A program made the position numbers and the translations under genes. 64,000 bases of DNA from Paramacrobiotus metropolitanus (taxonomy: Eukaryota > Tardigrada > Eutardigrada > Parachela > Macrobiotidae): contig NW_026570283.1 of assembly GCF_019649055.1 (NCBI RefSeq), positions 124,001 to 188,000 of the forward strand, read 5' to 3'. Below the pieces are notes generated by a model. It searched no databases. It was given only the letters and a program-made list of their open reading frames with translations, and was not told the origin of the DNA. Numbering within the stretch: the first letter of the stretch is position 1; every line of letters begins with the position of its first letter. Positions 31,949-44,736 of the stretch are shown here, one piece after another.

Positions 31949-32671
31949 TTGATTGCTTTAAATCGCAACGAAGGTCCTGCTTCCGAACTTTCCGAAGCAA
32001 CTTAACCCACATAGCAAAAAATCAATCTACTTCATAACATTTTTCCCAACAAAAATCATAAAAGTACACAGTCATATACTGTGAAAAAATCTGCTTTAAA
32101 AAAACTTCGAAAAGTTTTCTAAGTCAAAAAGCGAAACTTCAAACTTGCGAAATGTAGAGGTGCAGTTCTTACCACCGACGTTTCTGTTCGACGTTGTGAT
32201 GTAAAAGTTTCTTCCGTTTCCGGTTCCAATTGGTTGTGCAACTTTCCGTTTTTGGAAATGGAAACACAATCGTCAACTTTCCGTACGCTTAATGTACCGG
32301 GGGTTTCGATACACCCGGGTGATTACCACGGCTTGGATCTGGCTCGAAAGCATTTTTAGCGCATTTGGAAACTTCGCTGTATATTGTGCACATGTACTTG
32401 TACTTACTTATCACCGCGCGGTTGAACGACCCACTCCGCTGGCTCCGCGCAGATTTCCGTGACGATTGTGAGATTTGCTCATTCATGCTTCTCATTCATT
32501 CACAAATTTTTTGCACGTCGGAGAAACGGATGTTTTGAATTTTTCGTTCTGAACCTGAACAAACTAGGACTCCAAAATCAGTTACCTGATTTCGTTATCC
32601 GTTTCGTTTGATTGTTTTAATTTGTTATAATTCGAGCGTGAGTTCCAGACTGGTTTAAATCGTTGTGAAAC
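31949..32671. promoter_or_regulatory. Shared divergent promoter region of PIGW and UBXN7
   Basis: A 723-bp region separates the PIGW start (minus) and UBXN7 start (plus). No other gene is seen. No clear TATA at either end. Confidence 0.4.
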
Positions 32672-34468
32672 ATGGAATCAACCAGCAGCGGTCGCACTCT
32701 GCGCAGCAAACACAAGCAGCCAGCATCGGAGCCCACCACACTGACTCCCAGCAGCAGCGACTCCGACATCCAAGAGATCCCTGCGGAGTCTTCCACCACA
32801 CGCCCTAAACGGCGTACCAAGAAATTCCTCTTCTCCCCCGACAAGAAATCCAAAACGGACCACGTGCGGGCGCCCATTCCGCAGATCACACAGATCCTCT
32901 CCGAAGGTGATCAGTTTGCCGTCCTGGCCAACGACCAACCCGTTGTGGATTTACGCGCGCAGTTTCGTGACCAGAAAGCCCGAAAGGCTGGCACGAAGGC
33001 CAATTCTGGCCTGTTTGATAGTCTTCGGGACTACAAGACTGACATGGATGCTTATCTGCAGAACGCTATGGGGGGCTCCTTCCCGGGCACCAGTCGGGCT
33101 CATTCCAAGACGTTGACAGATATATTTCGCATTCCCCCGGAGATCTTGACGGAGGGGACTTTTGATCAAGTGCGACAGCGGGCATTTCTGAAAAAACGCT
33201 GGCTGATGGTGAACATCCATAATTATACAGAGTTTGCTTGCCAGCGTCTGATTCGTGATTGTTTGGTGCACGAGGCCGTGAAGGAGATCATTCTAGAGAA
33301 TTTTGTGTTCTGGCACGCTAATCATGATACCCGAGAAGGATTGCGTTATCGATCTCATTATCAGGTAAGCGCTTGTCGTTGGCAGTGAGATTCCAACTTC
33401 AGGGACCTGTTTTCTAGAAGTGAAAAGAGTTTCGTTTCTTCTTTAATTGAAAGTGAATTGTGATTATGTGTTAAAGTATAAGTTATCTTTGAACTTCCTT
33501 TCTTAATTTCCCGTCTTAATTTGCAGCCCCAAAAGTTTGATATTTGATGGTTTGCGTGAATTCATTAAAAGTATAATAGATTAAACCAAATTGCACGAGG
33601 CGTGTAAAACAGGAAATTTGCAGTTTATTTTAGTGCTGTGTTATTATCCGCTAATGCTATTAACGGGAATTTTGCATTTTTGTTCAATACAAATTTTTGA
33701 TAAATTTTGGCCTGAATATGATGCCATGAATCCTGTGATGGTGATGTCATCGGTGATTGTCTTTAGGCCCAATCTTTCCCGTACTTGGCCATTATCGATC
33801 CCCGCACTGGCGAGAAAGTGGCTACTTACGGCGAAATGAACGTTATGGGATTCTGCAATCAGATTTCCGAATTTTTAGCCGAGCGACCAAGTTTTGACAA
33901 AACCGAGCCTTCCGTCGTAGTGTCTTCCAAACCCGATCCCATCGTCCGTCGCGAGAGTGTTATAATCTATGATCCAGAAGAAGAAGAGATGGAACGCGCA
34001 CTGAAAGCGTCGGAACAAGAAGAAAAAGCCCGCAAAGCGCGTGATGAACAGAAGGACAAGGAACATGGCATGGATGACGTCCTGGAAGGGTTTGTAAGTG
34101 AAGAGGAGGAGGAGCCGCCCGTTAAACCAGAGAAAACGAAGGAGCCCGCGGAGAAAGTGGAAATAGTGGAGGAACCGAAAGCCAGCATAATGGGTGCTTG
34201 GAAAGCATTCCTGGGCAGTGTGGAGGATCCCGAGGTGGCATTGAAGATCCGCTTACCCAATGGGACATCCCTGGATCTTTCCATTCCCAATTCCTCCAAA
34301 TTAGCGGCGATTACGCTGTTCGTAGAGGAGAAAGGGTTTTCAGGGGAGAAGTTTGAGATTTTGACAGGGTTTCCCAAGAGGAATTTGTCGGAGATGGAGC
34401 GGGAGACCGCACTGAAGGAGGCCGGATTGGGCGGCCGCGAGATGTTAATTGTGCAGGCCAAGGATTGA
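32672..34468 (+). CDS. UBXN7: UBX domain protein 7-like p97 adaptor, 464 aa, 2 exons
   Basis: Links the p97/VCP unfoldase to ubiquitinated substrates. Exons 32672-33364 (donor GTAAGC) and 33767-34468 (acceptor TTTAG) join in phase 0. After a basic, Ser/Thr-rich N-terminus, the UAS (thioredoxin-like) domain covers about residues 145-275 (LTDIFRIPPEI, KKRWLMVNIHNYTEFACQ, FVFWHANHD, FPYLAIIDPRTGEK). A ubiquitin-interacting motif is at 302-316 (EEEEMERALKASEQE). The UBX domain occupies about 385-460 with the p97 loop GFPKRNL, where the usual family form is FPRR. The N-terminal UBA domain of vertebrate UBXN7 is not seen in this ORF. High-confidence family assignment. Confidence 0.92.
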
Positions 34469-34800
34469 GGTTGGTCGTTTTGCGCCGATTGATTCTCATA
34501 TTTTTGCCGTTTCCGGGTGCCACGGGAGCCTCTGTAGTTGTTTAGGCTACCGTACCGCGTTTGTTTAACCGTTTTATGCGTTTATATTCACTGAACCATC
34601 GAATTTTTTCCGAATGTAGGTTTCGTTGTGTAATGTGTGGGAATATTGGGTGCTGGATTACGACTTTTTTGGTTCTTGGTATTTTGTGACTCAGGTTGGA
34701 TGTGCATGTCCTCGATTTATGGTTGCATAAATTCTGAATTATTGATGACGATGCGGTCGTACGTACGCACTACTCGGGTAGCTCTTCAATTTTTTGAAAA

Positions 34801-34833
34801 ACCAGTATACTATAAAAAAAACCAGTATACTAT
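34801..34833 (+). repeat. Duplicated ACCAGTATACTAT unit
   Basis: ACCAGTATACTAT occurs at 34801-34813 and 34821-34833, separated by an A-run, a 20-bp period. Confidence 0.65.
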
Positions 34834-34934
34834 GAATCAGTTTTTGCAGACTTTCCGAGTGCCAACACTTAAGTACTTACTGGACGGTAGCTGTTCTTGC
34901 TCAATAATAATTGTACTAAGCACAGTATTGTAAG

Positions 34935-34971
34935 CAAGAGTCATCTTCGGCTTCGCCTCAGATGCTCTTGT
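34935..34971. repeat. Hairpin-forming inverted repeat
   Basis: The CAAGAG..ATCT arm pairs with AGATG.CTCTTG across a TTCGGCTTCGCC loop, with one bulge. Downstream of UBXN7 by about 470 bp, so probably not its terminator. Confidence 0.4.
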
Positions 34972-35266
34972 GGTCTACAGTCAATTCCTTGAAAAATAAT
35001 TCTTGTTCATTTATTTTCGAAGTCTGGTGTGTGTGTATGTTTTTACATTGTATGATTAGGCGCTGTTCGTAGCTTCAGCTAGCTTACTCTAATCAGGAAA
35101 CAGCATTAAATAGCTGATCGGTTCATTTTATGTGAAACAAAATAGTTGGTAGCACGACTAATAATCGGGGAGTGGTCAGTGGTGCTAAGTTTTTAATAAT
35201 TCTGCTTCGCTACTTTTTAATAACTGGTACGTGGAAACCGATTTTGATCGAGGACAATAATATCCC

Positions 35267-35328
35267 GAGGACAATATATCTTAGTGTTAGTGGACAATAT
35301 ATCGAGGACAATATATCTTAGTGTTAGT
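35267..35328 (+). repeat. Duplicated 25-bp unit
   Basis: The unit GAGGACAATATATCTTAGTG plus GTTAGT-type ending occurs identically at 35267-35291 and 35304-35328 (period 37 bp). Confidence 0.7.
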
Positions 35329-37893
35329 AGCTTAGCCCAGATAAGAGCAGAACCGTTATCACTGTCCAGCACAACGCTAATGCTCCAGCTGTCAAACGAA
35401 CAGAACTGTGCAAAAGCTGGCATGTCTACCCACCGACCAATCCTACTAAATAAAGGGAACGGTCGCCAGATCCTCAATTCCGAGATCCTCAATTTACCAC
35501 CGGCCTTACCACCCCTTAGGCCCTTACCACAAACAGTGTGACCGCGAGGACTAGTAAACTTGAGCTTCCGTTCACTTTACTTACAGGCCTGATCGACGGT
35601 CAGTATGTTTCCTGTAACTCAGTAGGTCTGGTTTAGTGGATAGTGTAACCTTTGTGCAGTTCTGTTCATTCGACAGCTCACGAACATTGTTAGCATCGAA
35701 CAGTGGGTACTGGGCAACGGTTCCGTTGGGTTCCGTTCTCATATGCCGGTCTGGTCAGTGAGTGTTTCGTTGTATAGGAAAACTCATGGTCAGTAAACTT
35801 TCGCTTGCAAACTATGGTTAGACACTGCCTGTTTTCTCACTACCACCGAGTTGACGAAGTGCGATTTCGCCTTCTACCTAATATGTAAAGGAACTATGCA
35901 GGTAAATAGGAATATTTTCGCAAAATTTCGCTTTCGCACCCTCAAACACCCCCTCACCTCAAACAGTTTCATAGCGTTCATAATGATTACCCTATAGCCA
36001 AAGGATTTGTACGTACATCGGTGTGAGAATTGTTTATGAGATAGAAGGGGAATAAAATTTTAAATTAATTGTTTAAAGCATTCACGTGGCATTCAAAAGG
36101 CTCATTATGAATCGATATCTTATCCCAAATTTGCATGTAAACGCGTGAATATACCGTAGTATGAGTATTAAGATCGTTTTACACCGAACCAAAGAACTTT
36201 TTTGGTAAATGTATAAGAACGCGGAAAAGCTAAAAAGTTCCAGTGCAAAAGCGCTTTCCGGTTCCGAAAACCAAAAGAAAATTTCTTCGCTTTAGATCAT
36301 TTTATTGAAACGTGACAAAGTTGAAAATTTTTTCGAAGTTTATTTGCAAAAATTACAGTTTTTTTTATTACACTACATACTCTGCATTTGAATATTAGCT
36401 GCTCCAAGCAACAGTGTTTATGTAAAAGGCCTGTCGAGGTCACCTTGATCTGATGCCCGTACCGGTACCGGCATCCGAGCGATGGTCCAGGGCAGATATT
36501 TTTGAAAACAAAATGCATGTGGGACCCTTTTGGGACATGCTGAGTTTAATGGTGAAATCGGTTTTTTAATTTACTTGGCGGTTTTTTCTAGCCAAGTTCC
36601 ACGGGGCGGCCGATCATAATATAGATCTATTTCCTTGATAAGTATCAAGTACTTACTGTATTGTGCGAACTGTGCATACTTGCAACAACTGTTTTATGTT
36701 TGATTACTTACTTGCTAAATTGTAAAACTTAAAAAATTGGTCATTAGATTCTCAATTTTACTGTACATTTCATGCTTGCGTATTCTGGTTGAAGTACAGA
36801 GTACTGAACATTAATACAGTAACACAATCCATATTTTTATTACTGCGAGTGCAGAAATCGACACTTGCGTGTGCATACCTGACATTTTCAACACTCTGTA
36901 GCGTACTAGCGCGCAGTGTATAGATATTTCGTTTACATCAACAATACGAGTCTTTTGTAACCAAAGCAATGCGCGATCATTAAAATAATACGGTATTCTT
37001 CGTGTACACAGACTGTGAAACACCCGTATTGTACTCGTAAAGCCGTTAGTTTTGACTTTTGATTTATACGCATAATAAAACGTACGAGTTCTGACGGTGA
37101 GTACGCTTGTAAGTTTAATAATTTTATTGTTAGTGGTGACCGTGTATCTTATACAGTCCGCTCATGAATCATGATCTAAAAGTACACAATTCAACCATGA
37201 GACTCTCATCGAATTACATATCTATATCTTAAAATTAACGGAACTGTCTTTATTGAAGACACATAAATACGGTACGAGTACTTACTAAACAGGGGTTCAA
37301 TGGTGTTGTTCGTCTTCCTACAGTACTTTAATCGTATAATTTGCAAATATTGCAATTACGATCTCTTATAATATTATAATTATGATATACAAATAGAGAT
37401 GCTATATATACCTGAGTACGTAAATTCCGGTGCTTAAGTGTTAATCCTTTCATGCGGAATTAATGGTTTCAGTATAAGTTTGCTCGCCATGCAGTTACCG
37501 GTATAAACTATCGACGGCATTTTGTAAGTATTCTTGACACCGCTCAAGCATTGAAGGCGTTCGAAGATGTGTAACGGACTATGCACCTTGTGAGTTGTGA
37601 TCATAGCTTTACTGAGCTGATAAGAACTACTTCTACTTACAGATGCTTACTACGATTTCAAAAAAGCTATCTCTGAGTCACGTGCAAATGATAATTGATA
37701 AGATTTCTTTTTCCGGTGTGATACGAGGGTGCATACTGCGCTTACAGTTTAATTCCATCAGTAGCACAACACTCAGGTTCCAGGACATCGCGATCCCATC
37801 GGAATCTCGCCTGTGTGTCCTGATCCAGCCTGCATGTTCGCGTATCTCAGGATCTGTCTAATTAGCGCTCGATTCGGAATCTAGAATAGTGCA

Positions 37894-39679
37894 ATGACTC
37901 GTGTTGCGGTTGTTGGAGCTGGGATTGTTGGCCTGAGCGCGGCTGTTTGCATACAGGAACATGTACCGGATGCACAGGTACTTCTACATTACGATGATAT
38001 ATGAATACCTGTATGTGCTTAACTTCCTATCCAGCTTACGTGCATTTATCGTTAAAGGATAATATTGCGAACTGACAACTTCCTCTGTAAAAATAAAGAC
38101 AACAGAAATTTCTGTCCACAGGTGGCGATCTTTGCAGATCGGCAGGACGTCGCCACAACCAGTGATGGTGCGGCGGGGATTTTTCATCCGGACTGCGTGG
38201 GCGCGGACAACCAGGCCCGATCTCAAACAGTGGATTGCGGACTCAGCGGAAAAGTACTGGCACGCATGGAGGACGAAGGATCCAGTGGAAACAGGAATAT
38301 TTGAAATATCCGGTAGGTTCTGAAAGTGACAAATACTGATGTCCATTCTAAAGCACAGTAAATTAATTGTATTTTGGTTGTGCATAATAATGTGCAATAA
38401 CGGTTACAGTAGATGACGGCGAAGCAACTCCTTGATACTTAACTACTTTACCATTAGTGGTAAATTACGAAAACGTGCAAAACTCCATAGATCTTGTACG
38501 TATTGTGCAACGCACAGTACTGTATTTGCTGATGATGAGTAAAATTAATAATAATCCAGAGTTGTATTTACACTTTACAGTACCCATACTACGATAGTAT
38601 AAGATATTCGTATTCGTAGTACGTAATGCTTAAAGACGCCATAACAATAATTAAAACCCCTAGTTATTGTAAAAATAGTTTTTTTCAAACAGGTTACAGT
38701 GTATCAAACCATGACCTTAAGATGGTGGCCGATCCCGTCTTCCATGAGCACTGCCGCAACTACCGGCGTCTGGAGGGCGCCGAGCTGGACGCCGTCGGTG
38801 GTGGCCCGTGGCGCTACGGCGCCTTCAAAACCACCCTCATCACCGAACCCCGTATCATGATGCCGGATCTATTTAACCAGTTTCTCGGCAACGGCGGCCA
38901 ATTGGTACAGATGAAGCTGGAGTCGCTGGCACCGTTGACCAGCGGCCAGTGGGACGCCATCGTCAACTGCAGCGGACTGGGCGCTCGCAACCTAGTCAGT
39001 GATCACTCCATGTATCCCATCCGCGGCCAGGTGATGCGGGTGCGGGCCCCCTGGATGAAGCAGTTTTATTTCGGGGAGGATGATGCTTACATTCTGCCCA
39101 ATGCGGAGCTGGTGGTGGTTGGCGGGACAAGACAGAAGAACAACTGGAGCTTGGAGTTGTGCAAAGAGGACCGCGACCGGTTTGTTGATAAGTGCGCGAA
39201 AATGGTGCCGGGCATACGGGTAAGCCAGTAAAATTTTGATTTCAGAAATTTTGATTACAACAGTGATGCATCTGCGTCAGCATTGCTGATCGTACGCAAC
39301 TGATAAACTAAGACAGAAATTTCTATTTTGTGTCCAACAATATTCAGTTAAAAACAGAATGAATCGTTAACAAAATGCAGCAGTATGTAGTGAAACTAAG
39401 TAGTAATCTTCGATGACTGGATAGAGAAAAGATTTTGTCGTTGTCATGTAGGAAACGTGCAAGGAACCAGTGCGTGAGTGGGTGGGTTTGCGACCCGGCC
39501 GACCTACTGTCCGCTTGGAGGAGGAAGCGCTGGCGTACGGCACCGATCGGTCCATCCCGGTGGTTCATAATTATGGGCACAGTGGGAACGGTATCGCCTT
39601 ATCATGGGGATGCGGAAAACACGTAGCTCGACTGGTCAAGGATATTGCTCAAAGGGAAGCAAATCGTCCAAGATATTAG
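37894..39679 (+). CDS. D-amino-acid / D-aspartate oxidase, about 343 aa, 4 exons, one frame anomaly
   Basis: FAD flavoenzyme oxidising D-amino acids. Exons 37894-37977, 38122-38312, 38693-39219 and 39452-39679. The N-terminus VAVVGAGIVGLSAA is the FAD-binding GxGxxG; later come MYPIRGQVMRVRAPW, YILPNAELVVVGGTRQ, the substrate/FAD-site RPGRPTVRLE and HNYGHSGNGIALSWGCG, all in family order and at normal length. In exon 2 the frame changes near 38215: the length is off by +1 and the expected LKQWIADSAEKYW block lies in another frame. This is a one- or two-base indel, or an assembly error. The C-terminus reads ANRPRY, without the usual peroxisomal SKL-like signal. I cannot decide between DAO and DDO. 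Confidence 0.85.
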
Positions 39680-40220
39680 TGTCTTATGCTATGGCTTCTT
39701 TCTGGAGAGATTCTCTTGTGATTTTTAAAGATCGTTCTGAGTACATGTACGTAGTACCTGTTACGAGTACTTCAAGTATAACAGATGACGGCAGTTATTG
39801 TTATCGGCTCAATTCGGATCGAATTCGCCTTTGCATATGTGAGAGACAATGGAGAAATCAAAAGAGTTTGCAATACAACAGCAACCTTCAATGAAACATA
39901 CTCTGCATACGTCCCACCCTGAAAGGTATAAAACAAAAAAAGCACAACTGTGCAAGTAGGGTACTACACGATTATGATAGAACTAAAGCTGTGTCGCAGT
40001 AAACTGTTTCCATACGTACAAGCAAGCACCATCAGGCATCAACGCACCGCCTGAGTCAACTTATACAATAGTAACCACCACTGTACAAACTACAAAGGAC
40101 AGTAGATATGCACCTTGTTACAGAGTAGTCAATGTATAACAAACAAAAATGCAAAAAATATACGAAATATAAGGCCTGGCACTGATACAGTTTAGCAACA
40201 AAATAGTGAACGCCAAATAA

Positions 40221-40541
40221 CAGTGTTCCATTACCTTCTGCAGCAAAGTTGAGTAAAGACATGGCACCCCAGCAAACACTAACGCCATGTTGCCGCTAGA
40301 AGCTCAAGACAGCCTGCATCAGAGTGTCCTCGTTGGTCAACAACCAAATAATGGGCTGCAACACGCTTCCGGCACAGTGTTCCATTACCTTCTGCAGCAA
40401 AGTTGAGTTGTGTTGAAAGACCTCCTGGATGGCATCCCCAGCAAACACTAACGCCATGTTGCCGCTATTTATGAAGCTCAAGACAGCCTGCATCAGAGTG
40501 TCCAAGCGTCGTTGGTCAGCGACAACCAAATAATGGGCTGC
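40221..40541. repeat. Partial tandem duplication of the MATH-BTB 3' exon
   Basis: 40375-40541 is repeated in shortened form at 40221-40359: both copies start CAGTGTTCCATTACCTTC, share AGCAAACACTAACGCCATG and CAGCCTGCATCAGAGTG, and end CAACCAAATAATGGGCTGC. The left copy has several deletions. The duplication supplies the last codons and stop of the MATH-BTB gene. Confidence 0.8.
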
Positions 40542-41824
40542 GTTCGTGATGGACACGCTGGCTGCCAGGATGCCTTCACAGACCGATCGCAGATCAACAA
40601 CTTGATACTTATCCGCGGCAGCCAAAACCTATTTCACACAGTAGCGATCTTTAATTTTATGCTACTACCACAAAAATAGTTGATACGGTCTTGTTTAAAT
40701 TATTTTACGCACAAAGAGAGACAATAAGTACATTACGAAACATAGCTGACATGCGAATGTGACTATTATGTGGGGAAAAAAAATCAATGGGTTATGCAAG
40801 TACGTACCTTTTCGGCGTTATCGCTGCAAACTTTCCCATATTCACATCCGTAGAAAAACTCCAACAAAACCGTCATAGTCTCTCCCTCAACGTCTGGTAC
40901 TCGACATCGCCCGGATGATTTTTCCACTGTTCCATGCGACAACATGGCTGCGAAGACCGGCGAATGCGCCATCAAAACGAAACGGTCAGCATGAAAGGTC
41001 ACACCGTCACTGGATTCCAGGCAAAAGTTACTGCCATGCTCATGAGCGGACGACTTGAGAAATTGTAACTGACGTTGCATTGCTCGGTTAAGCCGGCTGG
41101 AATGTTGCGCGGCTATTTCTTGTGGCTGCACCACAACACCGTCCACACTGGCACTGGAGCTGCCAAGGGGATCCTCTGGAGATGTGAACAGGCTCTAACC
41201 GTGTCTGCTGACGGTACATAATGACATCGGCCGTAATGGTAATCGCATCGCCGCTCAGTGCGCAGTTACGTCGTCGCACAAAAATATCCTCCCGTCTGCA
41301 GAAAGTATCGTAGCCCCATGTATCGCCGTTCTTCCCGAAAGGGTACGCTTTCGGGTCGGTCAGCCAATTTTGTTCAACTATCGCTGACAGTCCTCGGCGT
41401 AAACTGAAAAAATAAAGCCTCCAAGTTCGTAGAACGCAGAAGACTGAGCATTTTCGGCTCACATTTCCGTAACTTGTAATCAGTACACGCACCTAAATTT
41501 AAATTTGGCAAAGATTTCTTGTGCTTCATCAAGCAGGGATAAATGAACAGACAAGTACTTCTCGTCTGCCTGTTTGGATTCCTCATCCTTGCTGCAAAAG
41601 TTTAAATCCAGGCGCCAACGGCCAGTGCAGTCCTTGAAACCGAGATCCGACAACAAGATAGCGTTTGAATGGATCGTTCCCAAAGAGTCCAGCTGCTCCG
41701 GTTCGGAAATGTTGTCCACAGACCATTCGAGTTTGAATCGCACAGGCTTCTGAGCAGCGACGTGCTCTTGGGTCCAGACTTGAACTGGAATATCAGTATC
41801 AGACTCCATTAGGATAGGCTGCAT
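40296..41824 (-). CDS. MATH-BTB (SPOP/roadkill-like) substrate adaptor, 3 exons, one frame anomaly
   Basis: MATH domain binds substrates and BTB binds cullin-3 ubiquitin ligase. Exons: 41824-41493, 41403-40808 and 40628-40296, with consistent splice sites and phases. The MATH domain starts FKLEWSVDNIS and ends DTWGYDTFCRREDIF..RR and DAITITADVIMY; the BTB follows with GVTFHADRFVLMAHSPVFAAML, VPDVEGETMTVLLEFFY and, across the last intron, VLAAADKYQVVDLRSVCEGIL. Between MATH and BTB the frame shifts once near 41190 with no usable intron, so a one-base indel or assembly error is likely. The C-terminus ends in sequence from a partial tandem duplication (VLSF repeated), so the BACK-like tail is altered. 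Convergent with the oxidase gene, divergent from EEF2KMT. Confidence 0.82.
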
Positions 41825-42312
41825 TTAGATATTGCAGAAAGGAAAAAACTCAGAACGGCCAGAAATTACAAGGTAAAAAAGGTGAGAAAAATGACAATTT
41901 GACAAAGCTAAAATTACCGTAAAAAGCAGAGTACATACGAGGGAATGCTGAGTGCTGCTGACTCGTGACTGGCGCAACGAGATACGATTCTGCAGCCTAC
42001 ACAGAGAGCTCAAAGGACGGGTACGGGCCGCGATTCAGGGCAAGATAACAGACAAATTTCCTGGAGGATGTCTCCGCCCGTCCGCCGATGGGCGGTGGCG
42101 ACTTCCTCACGAAAAGTCGCATTGACGACCTCCTGATTGGCACCTAGATTTGCATTTTACATCGAATGATTTGAGGGAATCCTGCGCATTTTCGGTTTCT
42201 TTGATTTCTTTTATTTCATCAGCTGATCAGTCCACAGATTTTGCGGTTTAATGCGGGTTGTGAATCTTTTGGACTTTGTGCACCGCGGTTTCGAAAGCTT
42301 TAAGCTTCCACT
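41825..42312. promoter_or_regulatory. Divergent promoter region of MATH-BTB and EEF2KMT
   Basis: 488 bp between the two start codons on opposite strands; no other gene is seen. Confidence 0.4.
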
Positions 42313-44736
42313 ATGAGTAAGTGCGGCCATTTTGATTTGTTCGAATTGCGGCTCCAGTATTTCGCAGTTTGTCCGGTGAGCCAGATAAGAGCCACGCTCG
42401 ATAAGGTAAGGTTCGGAAATGCCAGCCGTAGAAAACTGGAAGGCGAGTGACCGCCGCGAGTCATTCGTAATTTGAATAAAAACCAGTTATTGATAGTATA
42501 ATTAGTATTCATGCAGTAACTTATAACCGCCACAATTTCTTAAATTGCCAACATAAAAACGTTTTCTCAAGTGAAACACCGGAACAGACCCTGCCTACTG
42601 ATGCCTTTGGTTTTATTTTAAATTTTTAATTTATTTATCATTACGACGTTACGTACTCTGATACTGTACTCACGATCAGAATACTGTTATTAACGTAGTC
42701 TGCTAGGTGCTAAATGCCGGAGATGTCGATCGGGAAGAAGAAGAAGAGGAATCAGACTGCTGGACGGAAGATTTTCAAAAAGAGATCCTTAATAATACAG
42801 TGCGCGACAGTATCATCCCGTATCATCCTCCGAGCAACTATCGCTATAAATTTGTCAGAGCCATCATTGAAGAAGTAAACATAAACTGTCAAACACAACC
42901 GTAAAACGCTGTAAGCGAGCGTTTACAGGGTTTACAATCCTCTTTACAATCCTGTTTTTGTTACAAACTTGTGACGCGACTGGCTAGAGCTAATAAACTA
43001 ATTGAAATATAGTAACTAAAGTAAAAATTCAGTTTATTATTAACGGTTTACGTTACCTCTACTATACACCGTTTAATTACGATTTCCACAACGATTTTTG
43101 GGCATGGCAGTTCAATTAGAGTTTAAATGAATGTGAGAATACACAAGTTACGTACAGTCGTACATACGTTCGTGGATTGCAGATTTTGGTCTATGAGGGG
43201 TAGGAAAAGAAGGCTTTTGAAATAGACAGCCGTTAGGAAAGGAAGAAATTGGTTACTGTCTTACTAATATGTTTGCGTAGGAGAAATTTATTACTGTTGC
43301 AAGTTGTTGGCAGCCTTGCGATTATGAATTGTAATCGTAATTGTCACTGCGTATTTTGAACTGCAGTTGGAAAGACGGAGCATGGACGTCGCGGATGATT
43401 TGTGGGTGGAAGCCAGCGAGTTGTGTCAGAATAGCTCTGATAAAAATGGATTCAAGACAGTATTACTGGTAAGATGTGGTTTTGCTTCGTCGAGTTCTTT
43501 ATTTTCTTGGTGTGATAAGAAAGTGAATAGTGGAAATCCCGAATCGAATCTGTTTTGTGCTGGATAGCGCTTCTTGATTTGCATGTCCAGTTTTTTACAG
43601 TACTAAGATAGTGTCACTGTGTCACACAATAATAATAAGTGACAATAATTATTAGAAGAAGTTGACATTCGTTTTTTATTAATTGACTTTCGGATTATTT
43701 TTAGCCGAAAAGTGGTTACTTTTCCCTTGTGCATCATCCATATCTGCTGTCGTGTGGTACGACTGGACTGGCCACGTGGGATGTACGTTGTGGTGGCTTC
43801 ATTGGGGATTCCGGAATTTTAAAGGATCATGTTTTTGATAGGCAGCTTACTACATGGTGGATTTTATGATGAGCCATCAGAATCTCATTTCTAAAAGGTG
43901 GATAACTTCTTTAGTTTTAATGCTGTACCCACTAAAATTTTTGGTGTTTGATTCGTGCTGCTTATGCGGTTGCGTCGATTGTTAGATGTATCAGATTTTT
44001 CCAGGAACGTATTAGAGCTTGGCGCGGGGACCGGTTTAACCGGCATCGCATTGATAAAATCGCTGTGTCCTGCGACGTACGTATTCACCGACTACCATGA
44101 AAGCGTTCTGGCGAGACTGAAGGAGAACCTCCAGTTGAATGGCTTGTTAGACAATCCTTCCGTGTCCGTGGCGGTGTTGGACTGGCTGAATGTCGAGGAA
44201 CGGCTGTTAAAAGAACTTAACAGTGATGTCGTTATCGCCTGCGGTAACTATGTAATTAATTTAAAACTAATTAGATCAGTGGTAAACTCGATAATAGAAT
44301 TATTTCGACAGCGCTGGTTTTTTCAGATATTGCTTATGATCCGGTTCTCATTCCACACTTTTTCAAAGTTTTGAACGAGGTCCGCCGGAGTCAAGAAAAG
44401 ATGGTGGAAATATTTTTATGTTTGAAAATCAGGAACGAGGAGACAAAGGAGCTTTTCTTTGAAGAAGCCGGTAAATTAAGTGCATTTTACGGTATTCTAG
44501 AGTAGCCGTTTGCAGGTTTTTGAATAGTTTTATATCGGTGTAAAGCTGTAAACAAGAATTTGTTGTAAGGATCGTTTTGTTATTTGTACGTACTAGGTTC
44601 GTGATTTTTTCCAGAAACATGTGGATTCACTCTTGAAGAACAAAGATTCACGTCAAACCGCTCACTTTTTCCATTTGGATCCTATGATTCTGCCAATTGT
44701 GCGGTATTTAGTTGTATTAAGAAAAATAATTTTTAA
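42313..44736 (+). CDS. EEF2KMT: eEF2 lysine methyltransferase (FAM86 family)
   Basis: Methylates a lysine of translation elongation factor 2 using S-adenosylmethionine. Exons: 42313-42405, 42707-42874, 43367-43468, 43705-43782, a fifth ending at 44243, 44327-44470 and 44615-44736; splice phases agree where resolved. Family features: N-terminal FAM86 helix, DFQKEILNNTV and HPPSNYRYKFVRAIIEE, SCGTTGLATWD, the SAM-binding NVLELGAGTGLTGIAL, VFTDYHESVLARLKENLQLNG, VAVLDW, SDVVIAC/DIAYDP (spliced), FLCLKIRNEETKELF and C-terminal SLFPFG. The beginning of exon 5 (about 43955) is unresolved; the sequence before DVSDFSRN does not give a clean acceptor. Divergent from MATH-BTB, convergent with ATMIN. 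Confidence 0.88.

Larger units (their letters stand above)
34469..37893. other. Long intergenic region with small repeats, no supported gene
   Basis: Only short unsupported ORFs. It contains a duplicated 13-mer (34801-34833), a hairpin (34935-34971), a 25-bp duplicated unit (35267-35328) and a GTACGAGTAC decamer at 37272. Confidence 0.45.

Noticed and set aside
35620-35700. tRNA A-box-like GGTTTAGTGGATAGTG
   Set aside because: No proper B box, acceptor stem or anticodon arm could be drawn within the required distance.
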